Source of the DNA: Theodoxus fluviatilis
Taxonomy: Eukaryota > Mollusca > Gastropoda > Cycloneritida > Neritidae
Assembly (NCBI GenBank): GCA_034096865.1
Contig: JAWQFJ010002797.1
Coordinates: forward strand, 178,093 to 242,092
DNA length: 64,000 bases
Reading direction: 5' to 3'
Shown: one piece after another, positions 10,291 to 20,965 of the stretch
Numbering within the stretch: the stretch's first letter is position 1
How the letters are laid out: every line of letters starts with the position of its first letter
Made by a program: the position numbers and the translations under genes
The notes under the pieces: model-generated
Databases searched by the model: none
What the model was told of the DNA's origin: nothing
Seen by the model: the letters and a program-made list of their open reading frames with translations, nothing else

Positions 10291-13197
10291 ATGACAACTC
10301 ACTACGTTTGTGAAAGAATTAGAGAATCTGAAGGAGCCATGAAAGGGTTTACTAGTAGTCACACTGTTGACGTTGTGAACAGCAGTTCGCCTGAGGGTCA
10401 ACTCAATCAAATCAAGCAGTCTGTTACACAATTTCTAAAAGCAAAAGCTCGAGAGTTTAGAGGAATAAAATATAATATAGTGTTAAAGGTAAAACTTTCA
10501 AAAATTGACATCACACAAAGTGCCTATTTTAGCAGCCCTCCGGTAGCAGCAATAAGTGGTGATATCAATTTAGATACCAGCAGCATTTTGAACAAAATAG
10601 ATACCTGGATTTCACATGGGTCTGGGTGGACAGTAGATGAGGTTGAGGGCCACTTCATTAATGTAGTGGTGTAACGACCACTCAGAGGCTCTTCGTATGC
10701 AGAACTGCCAAAAGAATTAAACAACTCAAAAAAGGGACTCCTCAACATACAAAATAAAGATGACAAGTGTTTCATGTGGTGCCATTTAGCTCATTTATAT
10801 CCATCTGGCGAAAATGGTGAATGAGTAACAAAGTACAAGCCACATGTTGACAAAGCTGACTATTCTGGGATTAAATTTCCTGTAACCATCAATCAGATTC
10901 CCAAAATAGAAAATCAGAATAACCAGGGCTTTAATGTGTTTGGTTATGAAGACAAGCAACCTTTTCCATTGAATATAACCTAAAAGAAGGATGTGTGTAA
11001 TATATTGTTTTACAACAACTATTATGTTTTAATCAAACCAAACATAAAGCTAAAAAAGCATTTTGTTTTCACTGCATTCAATGCTTTAGTTCTGAAGCTG
11101 TCCTCCAAAAACACAAGCCAGACTGTTTGGCAATTAATGGAATGCAAGCTATAAGAACGCCCACAGACAAACTGCTAAAGTTTACTAATTTTCACAAACA
11201 ACTCAAAGCACCTTTTGCAATTTATGCTGATTTTGAAACCATCAGTGAAAAGATAAGTGGTCCAGAACCCAATAACAAGGAATCATTCACACACAGGTAC
11301 CAGAAGCACAATGATTGTGGATTTAGTTATAAGCTTGTTTGTATATATCCACAGTACAGCAAACCAGTGAAGTTGTACAGGGAACCTATTGCTGTTTACA
11401 CATTTATTGAGGCAGTATTAGAGGAGGTTGAATACTGTAAAAGTGTCAAAGAAAAACTCTTCAAAAAGCCTCTTGTAATGACTGAGGAAGATGAAGCTTT
11501 GTTCAAAAGCCAAGACAGTTGCCACATTTGTGGACAATAGTTTACCCAAGAAAGCAAGAAAGGTATTCGAAAAGTTCGTGACCATTGTCACATTACAGGG
11601 CAATTCAGAGGTAGTGCTCATGAAGACTGTAATGTTAATTTTAGATTGATTGATAAGATTCCATTCTTTTTTCACAATCTTAAAGGCCATGATAGTCATT
11701 TTATAATGCAGCAAATAGGTAAATTTGGTTTGCCTATTGATGTCATCCCAAACAACATAGAGAAATATATGGCGTTTATGGTAGGAAAGCACTTAGTCTT
11801 CTTGGATTCTTTCCAATACATGGCTTCCAGTTTGGATGCATTGGCTAAGAATTTGAGTGTTCATCCCTTTTTGAGTCAAGAATTTCAAGACATCAAGCTA
11901 GTCACTCAGAAAGGTGTGTATCCATATGACTACATGGATTCCTTCTCAAGATTTGATGAAGATAAATTACCCCCAATTGAAGACTTTTACTCAACTTGTA
12001 AATGAGGCTGAATTACACAAGAAGAATAGAACCATGCAGTCAATGTCTGGAAAGCCTTTGGTTGCAAAAGCCTTGGTGATTACAATGACTTGTACTTAAA
12101 AACAGATGTTTTGCTGTTAACAGATGTCTTTGAAAACTTTAGAGAAACCTGCCTAATGTACTACAGATTAGATCCTTGTCATTACTTTACAAATCCAGGG
12201 TTAAGCTGGTATGCTTGTTTGAAAATGACTGGTGTTGAGCTCCAGTTACTTAGTGATGTTGACATGTATCAATTTATTGAAAAGGGACTTAGAGGTGGAG
12301 GTAGTTATATTGCACACAGGTATGCTAAAGCTAACAACAAGTATTTACCTAATTACAACCCAAAGTTGGACACCTCAAACATTGCTTACCTTGATGCCAA
12401 CAACTTGTATGGGTGGGCAATGAGTCAGAGCTTGCCTACTGGTCAGTTCAAGTGGCTTGCTGAAATTGATAATATTGACTTGGGTAAATTTACAGACAAA
12501 AGCAAGTATGGTATTATCTTGGAGATGGATTTGGAATATCCAAAGGAATTGCATGAACTACATAATGATTACCCTCTTGCCCCAAAACAAAATACAATTA
12601 ATGAGGCAGATCTTTCATCGTATTGCAAAAGACTCCGAGATAAGTTTCAGTGTTCAGTAGGAACATTAAGAGAGTTGGTTCCAAATCTGAGGAAAAAAGA
12701 AAGGTATGTTGTTCACTACAGGAACCTGCATCTGTATTTAGATTTGTGTTTGAAAGTGACTAAGGTACATATAGTGCTCAGGTTTAGGCAATCGCCTTGG
12801 CTGAAAGAATATATCAACTTTAATACTGAGAAGAGACAGCATGCTAAGAATTCTTTTTAAAAGGACTTTTTAAACTGATGAACAATTCTGTAATTGGGAA
12901 ATTGATGGAAAACTTGAGAAAAAGAATAACTTGTTACAGATCAGAACGCCCTGCTTAAGTGGGCGGCTCGACCAAGCTACATCACTTCAAAAATATTCAG
13001 TGAGAATCTTGTAGCCATCCATAGAAAGAAACCAAGCTTGGAGCTAAACAGACTCACATATGTTGGCATGTGCATTCTTGATTTGTCAAAGTATTTGATG
13101 AATGATTTCGATTATAAATTCTTCAAGAGAAAATATGGTAGTCAAGCACAGTTACTTTTCACTGTTACTGATTCACTAACAATTCATATAAAAACCG

Positions 13198-14038
13198 CTG
13201 GCGCTGAACCTCCAGGTTTTGGCATTAGAAAAAAAAGAGATCGGGTTCGAACCCACAACCTCTCGAAAAAAGAAAGAAAAAAAAGTTGCAGTGCAGAATC
13301 GAACCTGGTCACGCATGACCAAGAGTCCAACGCTCTAACAGATGTGCCATTGGAGAACTGATGTGACTGAGTGTTTGTAAAGCATTTATGACGTTCTTTT
13401 CCGTAAACCGCCTTGATTCGTATTTTGCACTATAAATTGTAGAAAAATGGATGATAGTTCATGAAATTTGAGTGGTCTTGTTCATCTTACAATACTCAAG
13501 GTCTATTGCTCCCAAGTTTAATATCAATTCACTGCCATTAGGCCACGCATTTCGCCATTCCGTCAACTGACATTTTAGGATGGGTGTTTTTGAGTTTATG
13601 ACCAAAATAAATCATTTTTTTTCAAACCTCGATTCTGAAAATTTGACACATTCAATCGGACCTTATTTCCAGTAAGTGTGCAAAATGTCAAGGAAATCCG
13701 TCCAGTAGGTTTTGACATATCAGCCGTTAAGTTGGAACTGACAGACAGACATACAGATCGAATTATGTCACGTTATTCGACGTCAAATGATCACGTCACA
13801 CATTTTACATTTCGACATTCCGTCAATTGACATTTTAGGGGGCTGTTTTTGAGTGTACGACCTTAAAAATCACTTTCTTTTCAAACCTCGATTCTGAAAA
13901 TTTGATGCATTCAATCAAGCCTAACTTCCAGTAAGTGTGCAAAATGTCAAGGAAATCCGTCCAGTAGTTTTTGAGATATCAGCCGTTAAGTCGGGACAGA
14001 CAGATAAAGTCTGTAGGACCTCCAGTAAATCTGGAGGG
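13198..14038. mobile_element. CCTCCAG-ended non-autonomous element 1, inside polB
   Basis: It opens CTGAACCTCCAGG and closes with the palindrome CCTCCAGTAAATCTGGAGG (14,019-14,037). Flanks ATAAAAAC (13,190-13,197) and ATAAAGAC (14,039-14,046) look like an 8-bp target duplication with one mismatch. Removing one restores the polymerase reading. Inside is a tandem duplication of about 260-270 bp (CAAACCTCGATTCTGAAAATTTGA occurs near 13,624 and 13,881, abbreviated) and a degenerate tRNA-like head. No transposase. Confidence 0.7.
13284..13360 (-). other. Degenerate tRNA-Lys-like sequence (SINE head or tRNA relic)
   Basis: On the - strand the order is TGGCACATCTGTTAGAGCG (box A-like), GGACTCTTGG (anticodon loop with CTT, as in tRNA-Lys) and AGGTTCGATTC (box B). 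The anticodon and T stems do not pair well, so it is not a working tRNA gene. Further box-B-like stretches occur near 13,245 and in the second element near 14,585 and 14,700. Confidence 0.45.
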
Positions 14039-14502
14039 ATAAAGACAGATGATGTGTACAAAGATTTCTGGGAGCACAAAGATATGTTTGAAAATTCAGA
14101 TTACAAACCAGACAGTTCATGTTTTGATGACAGGAACAAAAAATTGATTGGAAAGTTTAAAGAGGAGGCAGCAGAAGTACCTATTGTATAGTTTGTGGGG
14201 TTAAAAAGCAAGATGTATTCACATATCACAGCAGCAAGAAAGAATGAGAAAACAGCGAAGGGTGTGAAAAAATGCAATTAAGAACAGAGTTCACCATGAC
14301 GACTAAAAAGGCATTCTTTTTACTAAAACCCAAACACGTCACACAATGTAGGGGATTAGATCTGAACTTCATCAGTTCGGAATGTATAAAATAAACAAGA
14401 CAAGTCAGTCATGTTTTGATGATAAAAGATACATTCTTGATGATGGAGTATCTACATTAGCATACTCATAACAAATAATAACAAAAAAATTCTGTCTCTG
14501 AA

Positions 14503-15107
14503 CCTCCAGGTTTTGGCATTAAAAAAACAAAACAAAAAAAAAGATTGGGTTGGAACCTGCAACCCCTCGGAAAAAGAGGGGAAAAAAAGTAAGGTTCAAC
14601 CCCGCAACCTCTCATGTGTACAACAACGAGTGGGGTGGCTCTCTCTCTCTCTCTCTCTCGAATACCATACATATATTTAAAAAAAAGAAGCTTCTGTGCA
14701 GATTCGAACCCGTACGCGCATTCCCTAGAACCAAGCATGTCCCAGCGACAAAAATATTTGACGCCCTACAGAGAGAGCTAATCCATAAAGCCGTGATGAC
14801 CTCCAGTAAACCTGGAGGGATATAAAATCCTTCTTTCTCCTTCACCAATGTCCAATTTCCTCAAAATTACGTCACGTTATTCGATTTCAAATGATCACGT
14901 CACACATGACAAAACTTCCCTTGAGTCGGAACAGAGTTCCGTCCCTTGCCTTCTTTGCAACATCAAAACGTGAAAAAGTCAGTTTGTTTTCAAACCTCGA
15001 TTCTGAAAATTTGAAACATTCAATCGAATCTAACTTCCAGTAAGTGTGCAAAATATCAAGGAAATCCGTAAAGTAGGTTTTGAGATATCAGCCATTAAGT
15101 CGGGACT

Positions 15108-15193
<86 letters not shown>

Positions 15194-15226
15194 TAAAGCT
15201 GTGAGGACCTCCAGTAAACCTGGAGG
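14503..15226. mobile_element. CCTCCAG-ended element 2, between polB and the capsid gene
   Basis: It opens CTGAACCTCCAGGTTTTGG and ends CCTCCAGTAAACCTGGAGG at 15,208-15,226. The same end palindrome also occurs at 14,800-14,818, so this may be two abutting copies. It contains a CT run, box-B-like stretches and a CA array. The right Polinton copy has polymerase stop and capsid start only about 35 bp apart at the equivalent place, giving an empty site. Confidence 0.7.
15111..15190. repeat. (CA)n microsatellite
   Basis: An almost pure CA dinucleotide run of about 80 bp lies in the 3' part of CCTCCAG element 2. Confidence 0.98.
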
Positions 15227-15245
15227 GAAAATGTATATACAATAT

Positions 15246-17261
15246 ATGGCAAAAATTTAGTCACCTTAATTGGACCTATTTGAGGATCCAGTTGATGATG
15301 ACTCCATTAAGAAATTTGAATATATTGAGTACCTACAAAGAGACTCAGCCACCATGGATAAAGATGGCAGGCACATTCTGGAAATAAGAGGCCTGGATGT
15401 GTTCCTTCTCCCACACAAAGCATTTCTGGAAGTGAGAGGTAAACTGGTTTAAAATGATAATACTAATTACAATGCTGGAGATAATGTTGCATTGGTAAAT
15501 AATGGATGGTCCCTCTTTCATACAGCAGAATTGCATCTAAATGACCAGCAAGTAGAACAGGTATCTCTGTATCTGCCTCAGACTTCAACCATAATGAATC
15601 TGGTTAGTTTTTCAGATGATTACAACAAGTCGAGTGCGAGTAATATGATGTGGTACAAAGACTCTGGAAATGGTGGCAGTGTTGGAAGAGAATTCAATAC
15701 TGCTGTAAATACGGCAAGTGTTGATTACACAACCAGAGCTGAATTGTGAACTGCTTTGGGAAATCTCAGAAGAGAGAACTACAATTCAGGGTTTAAATTG
15801 AGAAACCTCCTCACAGCAGGAAACAAGGAGATTTGTGGGGTTTTTTACCTCTCAGTAGTGTGTTTGGACTGTGCAGAGATGTCACAAGTATTACAAGAGA
15901 AATTAACTACAGTCTCCTTTTGGACAGAGCTAATTCTAACAACTACATTCAGAGACAGGCTGGTGTTGATTCTAAAGAAGTGTGAAGGGTTGGGAAGTTC
16001 CTGTAAATACGTTTCTGTCATTTTGCTTTGGCCCGTCATAGACGTTTAAACCAAAGCTAAGGACACAAGGTTGCAGCCAATATAACATCCCACATTGTCA
16101 CGATATTTAAATAAACCCAGACTTCTCCATCCCAGGGATAGAACATGGCACTGCGCCTCGCACATCGTTCAACCCCAAAGCATGCTCGCCCATCTCTGCC
16201 TGTCAAAAGACATGGTTTCAACAAGCGAGTAGAGGCTGAGGGGCTGAACGTGTACTCACGCAAGAGAGGAGAGCACTGGGAAGTGGGCTGGCAGGAACAG
16301 GTGTATATTCTAAACAAGTTTGAAGGGTAGGGAAGTTGCTGTAAATACTTTTTTGTTCTTTTGCTTTGGCCCTTCATAGACGTTTAAACCAAAGCTAAGG
16401 ACACAAGATTGCAGCAAATATAACATCCCACATTGTCACGATATTTAAATAAACCCAGATTTCTCCGTCCCAGGGATAGAACCATGGCACTGCGCCTCAC
16501 ACATTCGTCCAACCCCAAAGCATGCTCGCCCATCTCTGCCTGACAAAAGTCATGGTTTCAAGAAGCGAGTACAGGCTGAGGGGCTGACCGCGTACTCATG
16601 CAAGAGGGGAGAGCACTGGGTGGTGGCCTCATATAAGTTTGTGGATGCCGAAAGTGGAACCTAATTTGGGTTACTTGGCTGATCTGGAAACAAAACGTGC
16701 TAGTGGAATGATGAAAACGCTGTATTTTGAGCAGATGAGAGTTTCCAGACAGCAATATACCAGTACAGAACTTAGCCCATCTTGGAGAGTCACAACACAG
16801 CAGAGGGAGCAACCGCCTTGGCGTATACATGTATTCACTGCATTTCAAGCTGTCGGTGGAGACAACACTCAAGAACAAAATAGCATGGCCTTTGATCATG
16901 CCAATCTGAAACAAATATTTGTCAAAGTAAACAGCTTGCATTATCCTGAGAGAATACTAATCACTAATTTTGATGAAGCCAGCAGAAATTACAGCAGGAC
17001 TTCCAAGAAGCTGTGAATAAATATCAGGATACAGATATGGGGAGCTCTATCAGTGTAGAAGAATTTGCAAGTTTGTATCCCATCATTCATACTGATGTGT
17101 CAAAACATCCAGACCAGATGATTGGTTCCCCAGCTGATGCGGAAATCAATTGGCAGTTACGAGGAAACTTCCAGTTTAATGGGGCTGATGCAAGACTCTA
17201 TGTGTATACAGTCATATTGAGTGACAGATACCTCACTGTGTTGTTGCATAAGATTTATTAA
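15246..17261 (+). pseudogene. mcp: Polinton major capsid protein (double jelly-roll family), broken
   Basis: It starts at ATG 15,246, about 20 bp after element 2. An in-frame TAG follows at codon 5. The text LDLFEDP...KKFEYIEY, FLLPHKAFLEVRGKLV and MMWYKDSGNGG matches the N-terminal pattern of invertebrate Polinton capsid proteins. More stops occur near 15,450 and 15,747. A 650-bp tandem insertion splits it at 15,978-16,628. The C-terminal half (PKVEPNLGYLADLET, EINWQL, FQFNGAD) ends near 17,261. It forms the virion shell in related viruses. The right copy at 62,430-63,796 aligns throughout. Confidence 0.75.
15978..16628. repeat. Tandem insertion (2 x about 338 bp) within the capsid gene
   Basis: AAGTGTGAAGGGTTGGG at 15,978 and AAGTTTGAAGGGTAGGG at 16,316 start two diverged copies of one unit. 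The unit includes ATAACATCCCACATTGTC and CATGCTCGCCCATCTCTGCC. The right Polinton copy lacks it and has only about 15 bp at the site. The second unit is truncated. No coding content was recognised. Confidence 0.8.
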
Positions 17262-17286
17262 ATTGTACTCACTACGTTTGTAAAAT

Positions 17287-18607
17287 GTATTAGTATAATG
17301 TAAATAATGACTTACAAAGTGTAGGACCTCACTTAACTAATGCTCAAAGAGAAGCAATTAAAAAGGCATACCTAAAAAAGACTGGTGTGTCCATTTCAAT
17401 AAACAAATCACAAATGGGTGGTGCAGAAACACTAGGACTTACAAAAACACAGATTGGTGAACTAAGAAAAAGCTAAAAAGCTGTCACTTTAAAGCTGTCC
17501 AAAACTCAAGTGCAAAAACAGGGTGGGTTTCTGGGTGCTCTTGCCTAACTCATTGCTAGGGTTGGTCCCACTATTTTTGACTCACATACGAAGCAAAAGT
17601 GAGTCTATGTACTCACCCTTTTCGTCTGTCCGGGCGTCCGGTCCGGGCGTCCGGTCGGGGCAAGGGGCGTCCGAAAACTTTAACGTTGGATTTTTCTCGG
17701 AGACTATTAAGTCTATCAATACCAAATGTGGCATGATGGTGTATGATGACAAGGTCTCAAAAAACATACATAGTGACTTAACCTTGCTTCAAGGTCAAGG
17801 TCGCAGGGGCCATAAATGCTGTCTAAAAAACAGTCATTTTTCACATTTTCTCAATTTTCTCTGACATGTTTGAGATTGGATACCTGACCTATATATGGTA
17901 TATAGGGCAAAGTAATCCCTATCTTTTGATATCAGTTTGGCATACCTTGCTTCAAGGTCAAGGTCACAGGAGCTCTTCAAAGTTGGATTGTATACATATT
18001 TTGAAGTGACCCTGACCCTGAACTATGAAAGATAACTGTTTCAAACTTAATAATTATGTGGGGCACATGTTATACTTTCATCATAAGATACATTTGGTCA
18101 CATATCATCAAGGTCAAGGTCACTTTGACCCTTATGAAATGTGACCAAAATGGGGTAGTGAACCACTAAAAGAGACCATATCTCATGGTAGAAAGTGCCA
18201 ATAATCACCATTGTGCTTCCTATATCTTGAATTAACAGCTTTGTGTTGCATGACCTTGGATGACCTTGACCTTGGATCACGGTCACATGTATTTTGGTAG
18301 GAAAAATGTGTAAAGCATTTCTTAGTGTATGATGTCATTGGTAGGATTAGTTGTTTGACCTTGACCTTGAAGGTCACCTGAAGGTCAAGGTCATATAAAG
18401 GTCAAGGTCAAGCATGTGAGTCGTATGGGCTTTGCCCTTCTTGTTAAAAGTGTTTTACCTACATTGGGATTAGCTGCAGTCTCAGGAGCAATTCATGGGG
18501 CCACAAGCAAGGCAGTGGCTGGCTGGGGATGTAGACGAGGAAAAGGGCTTCTCCTGATGCCAAATTCATCCTTTAACAGGATCCCCATACTTGGAGCATT
18601 TCTATAA
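17287..18607 (+). pseudogene. Small core/membrane-active virion protein 1 (pVI/pX-like candidate), interrupted
   Basis: The pieces read LTNAQREAIKKAYLKKTG, GLTKTQIGELRKS, LKLSKTQVQKQGGF and, after the Helentron-like insertion at 17,577-18,443, SVLPTLGLAAVSGAIHGA. Without the insertion this is one short basic protein with a glycine/alanine-rich hydrophobic tail. Such a layout fits membrane-active or DNA-binding minor virion proteins next to the capsid gene. TAA/TAG stops occur in both halves. The right-copy equivalent is at 62,016-62,394. The functional name is inferred. Confidence 0.5.
17577..18443 (+). mobile_element. Helentron-like non-autonomous repeat, copy 2
   Basis: It starts TTGACTCACATACGAAGC and ends GGGCTTTGCCCTTCTTG. 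The right Polinton copy reads CACTATTCTTAAAAGTG uninterrupted across the site, while here the flanks are CACTATT and TTAAAAGTG. Insertion therefore occurred within T residues with no evident duplication beyond one or two T. It contains a short CGTCCGG minisatellite and many AAGGTCA/TGACCTT motifs. Confidence 0.65.
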
Positions 18608-18652
18608 ATATACTCATTCTATTCGTATATAACATAATATAAGATTGTGTAA

Positions 18653-18948
18653 ATGTATTCAGAATACTCAATTAGTCTTACAACAAATCAAAAGAAAAAG
18701 ATAGCTGAGGCTTTGAATAAAAAACTGGTATAAAGCTTAGACTTGGCTCTAGTCAACTCACTGGTACAGACAAGTTAATGCTAACAAACAGGCAGATTGC
18801 AAAAATAAGTAAGCACAGGAAACTGAATAAGGACTTGACCTAACTATATCTAAAGCTCAAATGAGCAAGCTGGGAGGTTTCTGGCCTATGCTTCTTGCCA
18901 GACTTGCAGGATCTTTTCTACCAAGTCTTTTGGCAGTAAAGGATTAAA
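18653..18948 (+). pseudogene. Small core protein 2, paralogue of core protein 1
   Basis: From ATG 18,653 the frame reads MYSEYSISLTTNQKKKIAEA, then (with a small break near 18,731) LRLGSSQLTGTDKLMLTNRQI, abbreviated, and MSKLGGFWPMLLARLAG. The pattern SQ..G...L.LT..QI followed by a K-rich stretch and GGF..xLA.L is shared with core protein 1, indicating a tandem duplication. The right equivalent is 61,657-61,951. Function unknown; virion-associated by context. Confidence 0.45.
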
Positions 18949-19044
18949 AAAAGAACATCAAGGGGGTTTGTCCTGCCAGGAGCTCGGGCAGCCAGAGGTC
19001 TGGCCCTCCCTGGAATCCATTAACTAATTATGACATTGATTGTA

Positions 19045-19407
19045 TGTTAAAGTCAGTAAAAAAACTACAGAGGACCCTTTTTTAAAAACATGTTACTGGC
19101 TAAGCCTGCTTAAAATGAATGCATGGTCATTAATCTGCAAGACTACTTTGCTAGGTCTTGCACACACTGGGTTGCAATGTACACTGATTCTAACAAGTAT
19201 GAATATTTTGACCCATTTGATGTTCCTCCATCTGATGAGGTTATAAGCTACATTAGAAATAGCAAAATGGAAATTGTGTATAATGCAGCTCAAATTCAGA
19301 ACCTGGATTCTGTCATGTGTGGTTATTACTGTGTGTTTTACATCAAAAACAGGGCAATGAGAAAGAACACCTATGGAAATCTTACTCGAATTTACCCTCA
19401 GAACTAG
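19045..19407 (+). pseudogene. pro: Adenain-like (C48) virion protease of Polinton
   Basis: The frame contains INLQDYF, CTHWVAMY (catalytic His), KYEYFDPFD (acidic partner) and SVMCGYYCVFYI (catalytic Cys preceded by the oxyanion-hole region QNLDS). This is the His-Asp-Cys order of adenovirus-type proteases that mature capsid proteins. An in-frame stop occurs upstream near 19,111 (KPA*NEC). The protein ends IYPQN-stop at 19,407. The core motifs are intact in this copy. Orthologue at 61,190-61,562. Confidence 0.75.
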
Positions 19408-19469
19408 CATGGTAAATAGAAGTATAATCAATGATTATGCAAAAAGTTTGTGAAGTATATACAAATATA

Positions 19470-19930
19470 AAATCATACTGTCTGAAGTGTAAAGCAGTTA
19501 TAGATTCTAAAAATGTCACTTTAGGAACAACCAAAATGGTAAGAAAATAGCTAGATCACTGTGTTCTGTTTGTGGTTCTAGAAAAACAAAATTCTTGCCT
19601 CAAAACGAAGGAGGTGCAATAGACATTCACAAAGCCATGTTACCTTTGTTACCAAAAAAAGGATAAACTTTACCTGGATACAACTACTGTGGTCCTGGCA
19701 ATCAATTAGACGATGGTTCACCAGTAAATGAACTTGATGAAATATGTCAAGAGCACGACTTTGCATACACGTATGGAGACAAGAAACAGGCTGATGCAAT
19801 AATGCTGGAGCAGTTATCAAAACACATTGGTAAGACTTTGGGTGTGAAAGCTGCCAAGGCATTAGTAGTCAGACCACTGATTAGTTTGAAACATAAGATT
19901 GGGCTGGAAAACGGGAGAAGGCATTGATGA
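19470..19930 (+). pseudogene. Zinc-ribbon plus phospholipase-A2-like protein (Polinton)
   Basis: An N-terminal CLKCK...CSVCGSRKTKF zinc ribbon (about 19,480-19,590, with a stop between the halves) is followed by LPGYNYCGPGN (calcium-loop type, near 19,670) and DEICQEHDFAY (catalytic His-Asp near 19,735). PLA2 domains of this kind occur in parvovirus VP1 and in Polinton/adintovirus virion proteins, where they help breach endosomes. A TAA lies just before the domain (KKG*TLPGY). The catalytic HD pair is retained here but not in the right copy. Confidence 0.7.
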
Positions 19931-20757
19931 AATGGACTGATGAATTAGCTGATTAACTACATAAACCAATCAAAAGAAAGTTTACTCAATGCCGAGTTAT
20001 TTCAAGCAGTATTGACAATATTTGGAGTGCAGATCTTGTTGACATGCAAGCCTTCAGCAAGCAAAACAAGGGGTTGAGATTTCTTTTAAAAATTATTGAC
20101 ATATTCAGCAAATTTGCATGGAGAGTAGCAATTAAGCATCAGACGGACTGAAATAGTTCAAGCTTTTAAAAGCATTTTGAAAGGGGGAAGAAAGCCTGGC
20201 TTCCTCTGGGTTGATCAAGGGACTGAATTTTTAAACAGAACAATCCAGAGCTTTCTCAAAGACAACCAGATTGAAATGTATCACATATACAATGAAGGTA
20301 AAGCAGTTATTGTGGAGAGATTTAATCTTACATTGAAATCACGTTTGTGGAAGTATTTCACTGCCAACAATACATACACATATCTTTGATGTATTGCCTG
20401 AATTGATTGAGAAATACAATGAAAAAGTTCATAGATCTTTGGGTATGACTCCTGCACAGGCACCTGATCAGAAACTTGAACAGGATGTTTATCTTGCCTT
20501 GTTTCAGAAGGAGCAAATGATAAAGTGTAAAACGAAATCCCGAGTATACGATTTTGTTAGAATTTCCAAATGAAAGAAAGCATTTGAGAAAGGTTATACA
20601 TCTAACTAGACAGAGGAACTTTTTAGAATCAAATCAATTACAAAAACAAGCCCTGTTTCGTATAAGCTGGAAGATTACAAGGAGAAGCAATTCAAGGGAG
20701 TTTCTACAGTGAAGAGCTTCAAAACTCATCACAAACTGTCTATAGAATTGAAAGAAT
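19927..20757 (+). pseudogene. int: Retrovirus-type integrase (rve) of Polinton, many stops
   Basis: IWSADLVDMQAFSKQNKG carries the first catalytic Asp. FLWVDQGTEFLNRTIQSFLK has the second, and GKAVIVERFN carries the Glu, which completes the D,D-E triad (intact at 20,177-20,389). A C-terminal SH3/chromo-like segment is suggested by VRISK-like text near 20,555. Frameshifts and stops are frequent. Role: insertion of element DNA. The right copy has lost two of the three catalytic residues. Confidence 0.75.
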
Positions 20758-20869
20758 AATCACATGTAATTACAAAAACCAGTGAGCACTCGTGACATGG
20801 AAAGGATACCCTCCACAGTTTAATAGCTGAGTATCTTTTGAACACATTGAAAACTTAACAAAGCAAAAT

Positions 20870-20965
20870 AAGTGAAGGAGAGAATGTTTTTCACTTACCT
20901 TTGCAATAGTCCAAAGTAAATTTACACTGTTTCTGCTTTCAAGCTTTGTCAGTGCACCAATTTTT
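20870..20965 (-). other. Conserved block with splice-donor-like motif on the strand opposite the capsid genes
   Basis: Read on the - strand: GGTGCACTGACAAAGC, GAAAGCAGAAACAGTGTAAA, then AAAGGTAAGTGA. The same block occurs at 59,650-59,735 in the right Polinton copy, with the donor-like AAGGTAAGTGA kept. Flanking sequence on the outer side differs between copies. It could be a first exon of an antisense transcript or part of the terminal replication region. Function unknown. Confidence 0.4.

Larger units (their letters stand above)
10291..14470 (+). pseudogene. polB: Protein-primed family-B DNA polymerase (Polinton), broken
   Basis: Segments in changing frames cover the whole protein. The N-terminal region is 10,291-10,980. 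Exonuclease motifs are FAIYADFET near 11,212, NLKGHDSHF near 11,681 and YLKTDVLLLTD near 12,090. Polymerase motifs are YLDANNLYG near 12,386 and FKLMNNSVIGKLMEN near 12,865. Motif C near 13,160 reads FTVTDS instead of YTDTDS, so a catalytic aspartate is lost. The C-terminal part (KTDDVYKDFW...EFVGL-like, then SCFDD, ending near 14,470) follows a CCTCCAG element at 13,198-14,038. Role: replication of the element by protein priming. Multiple stops (for example near 10,672, 10,982 and 12,003) make it non-functional. Confidence 0.85.

Noticed and set aside
13284..13360. Functional tRNA-Lys gene
   Set aside because: Box A/B and CTT anticodon are present, but the anticodon and T stems do not pair; treated as a SINE-like relic.
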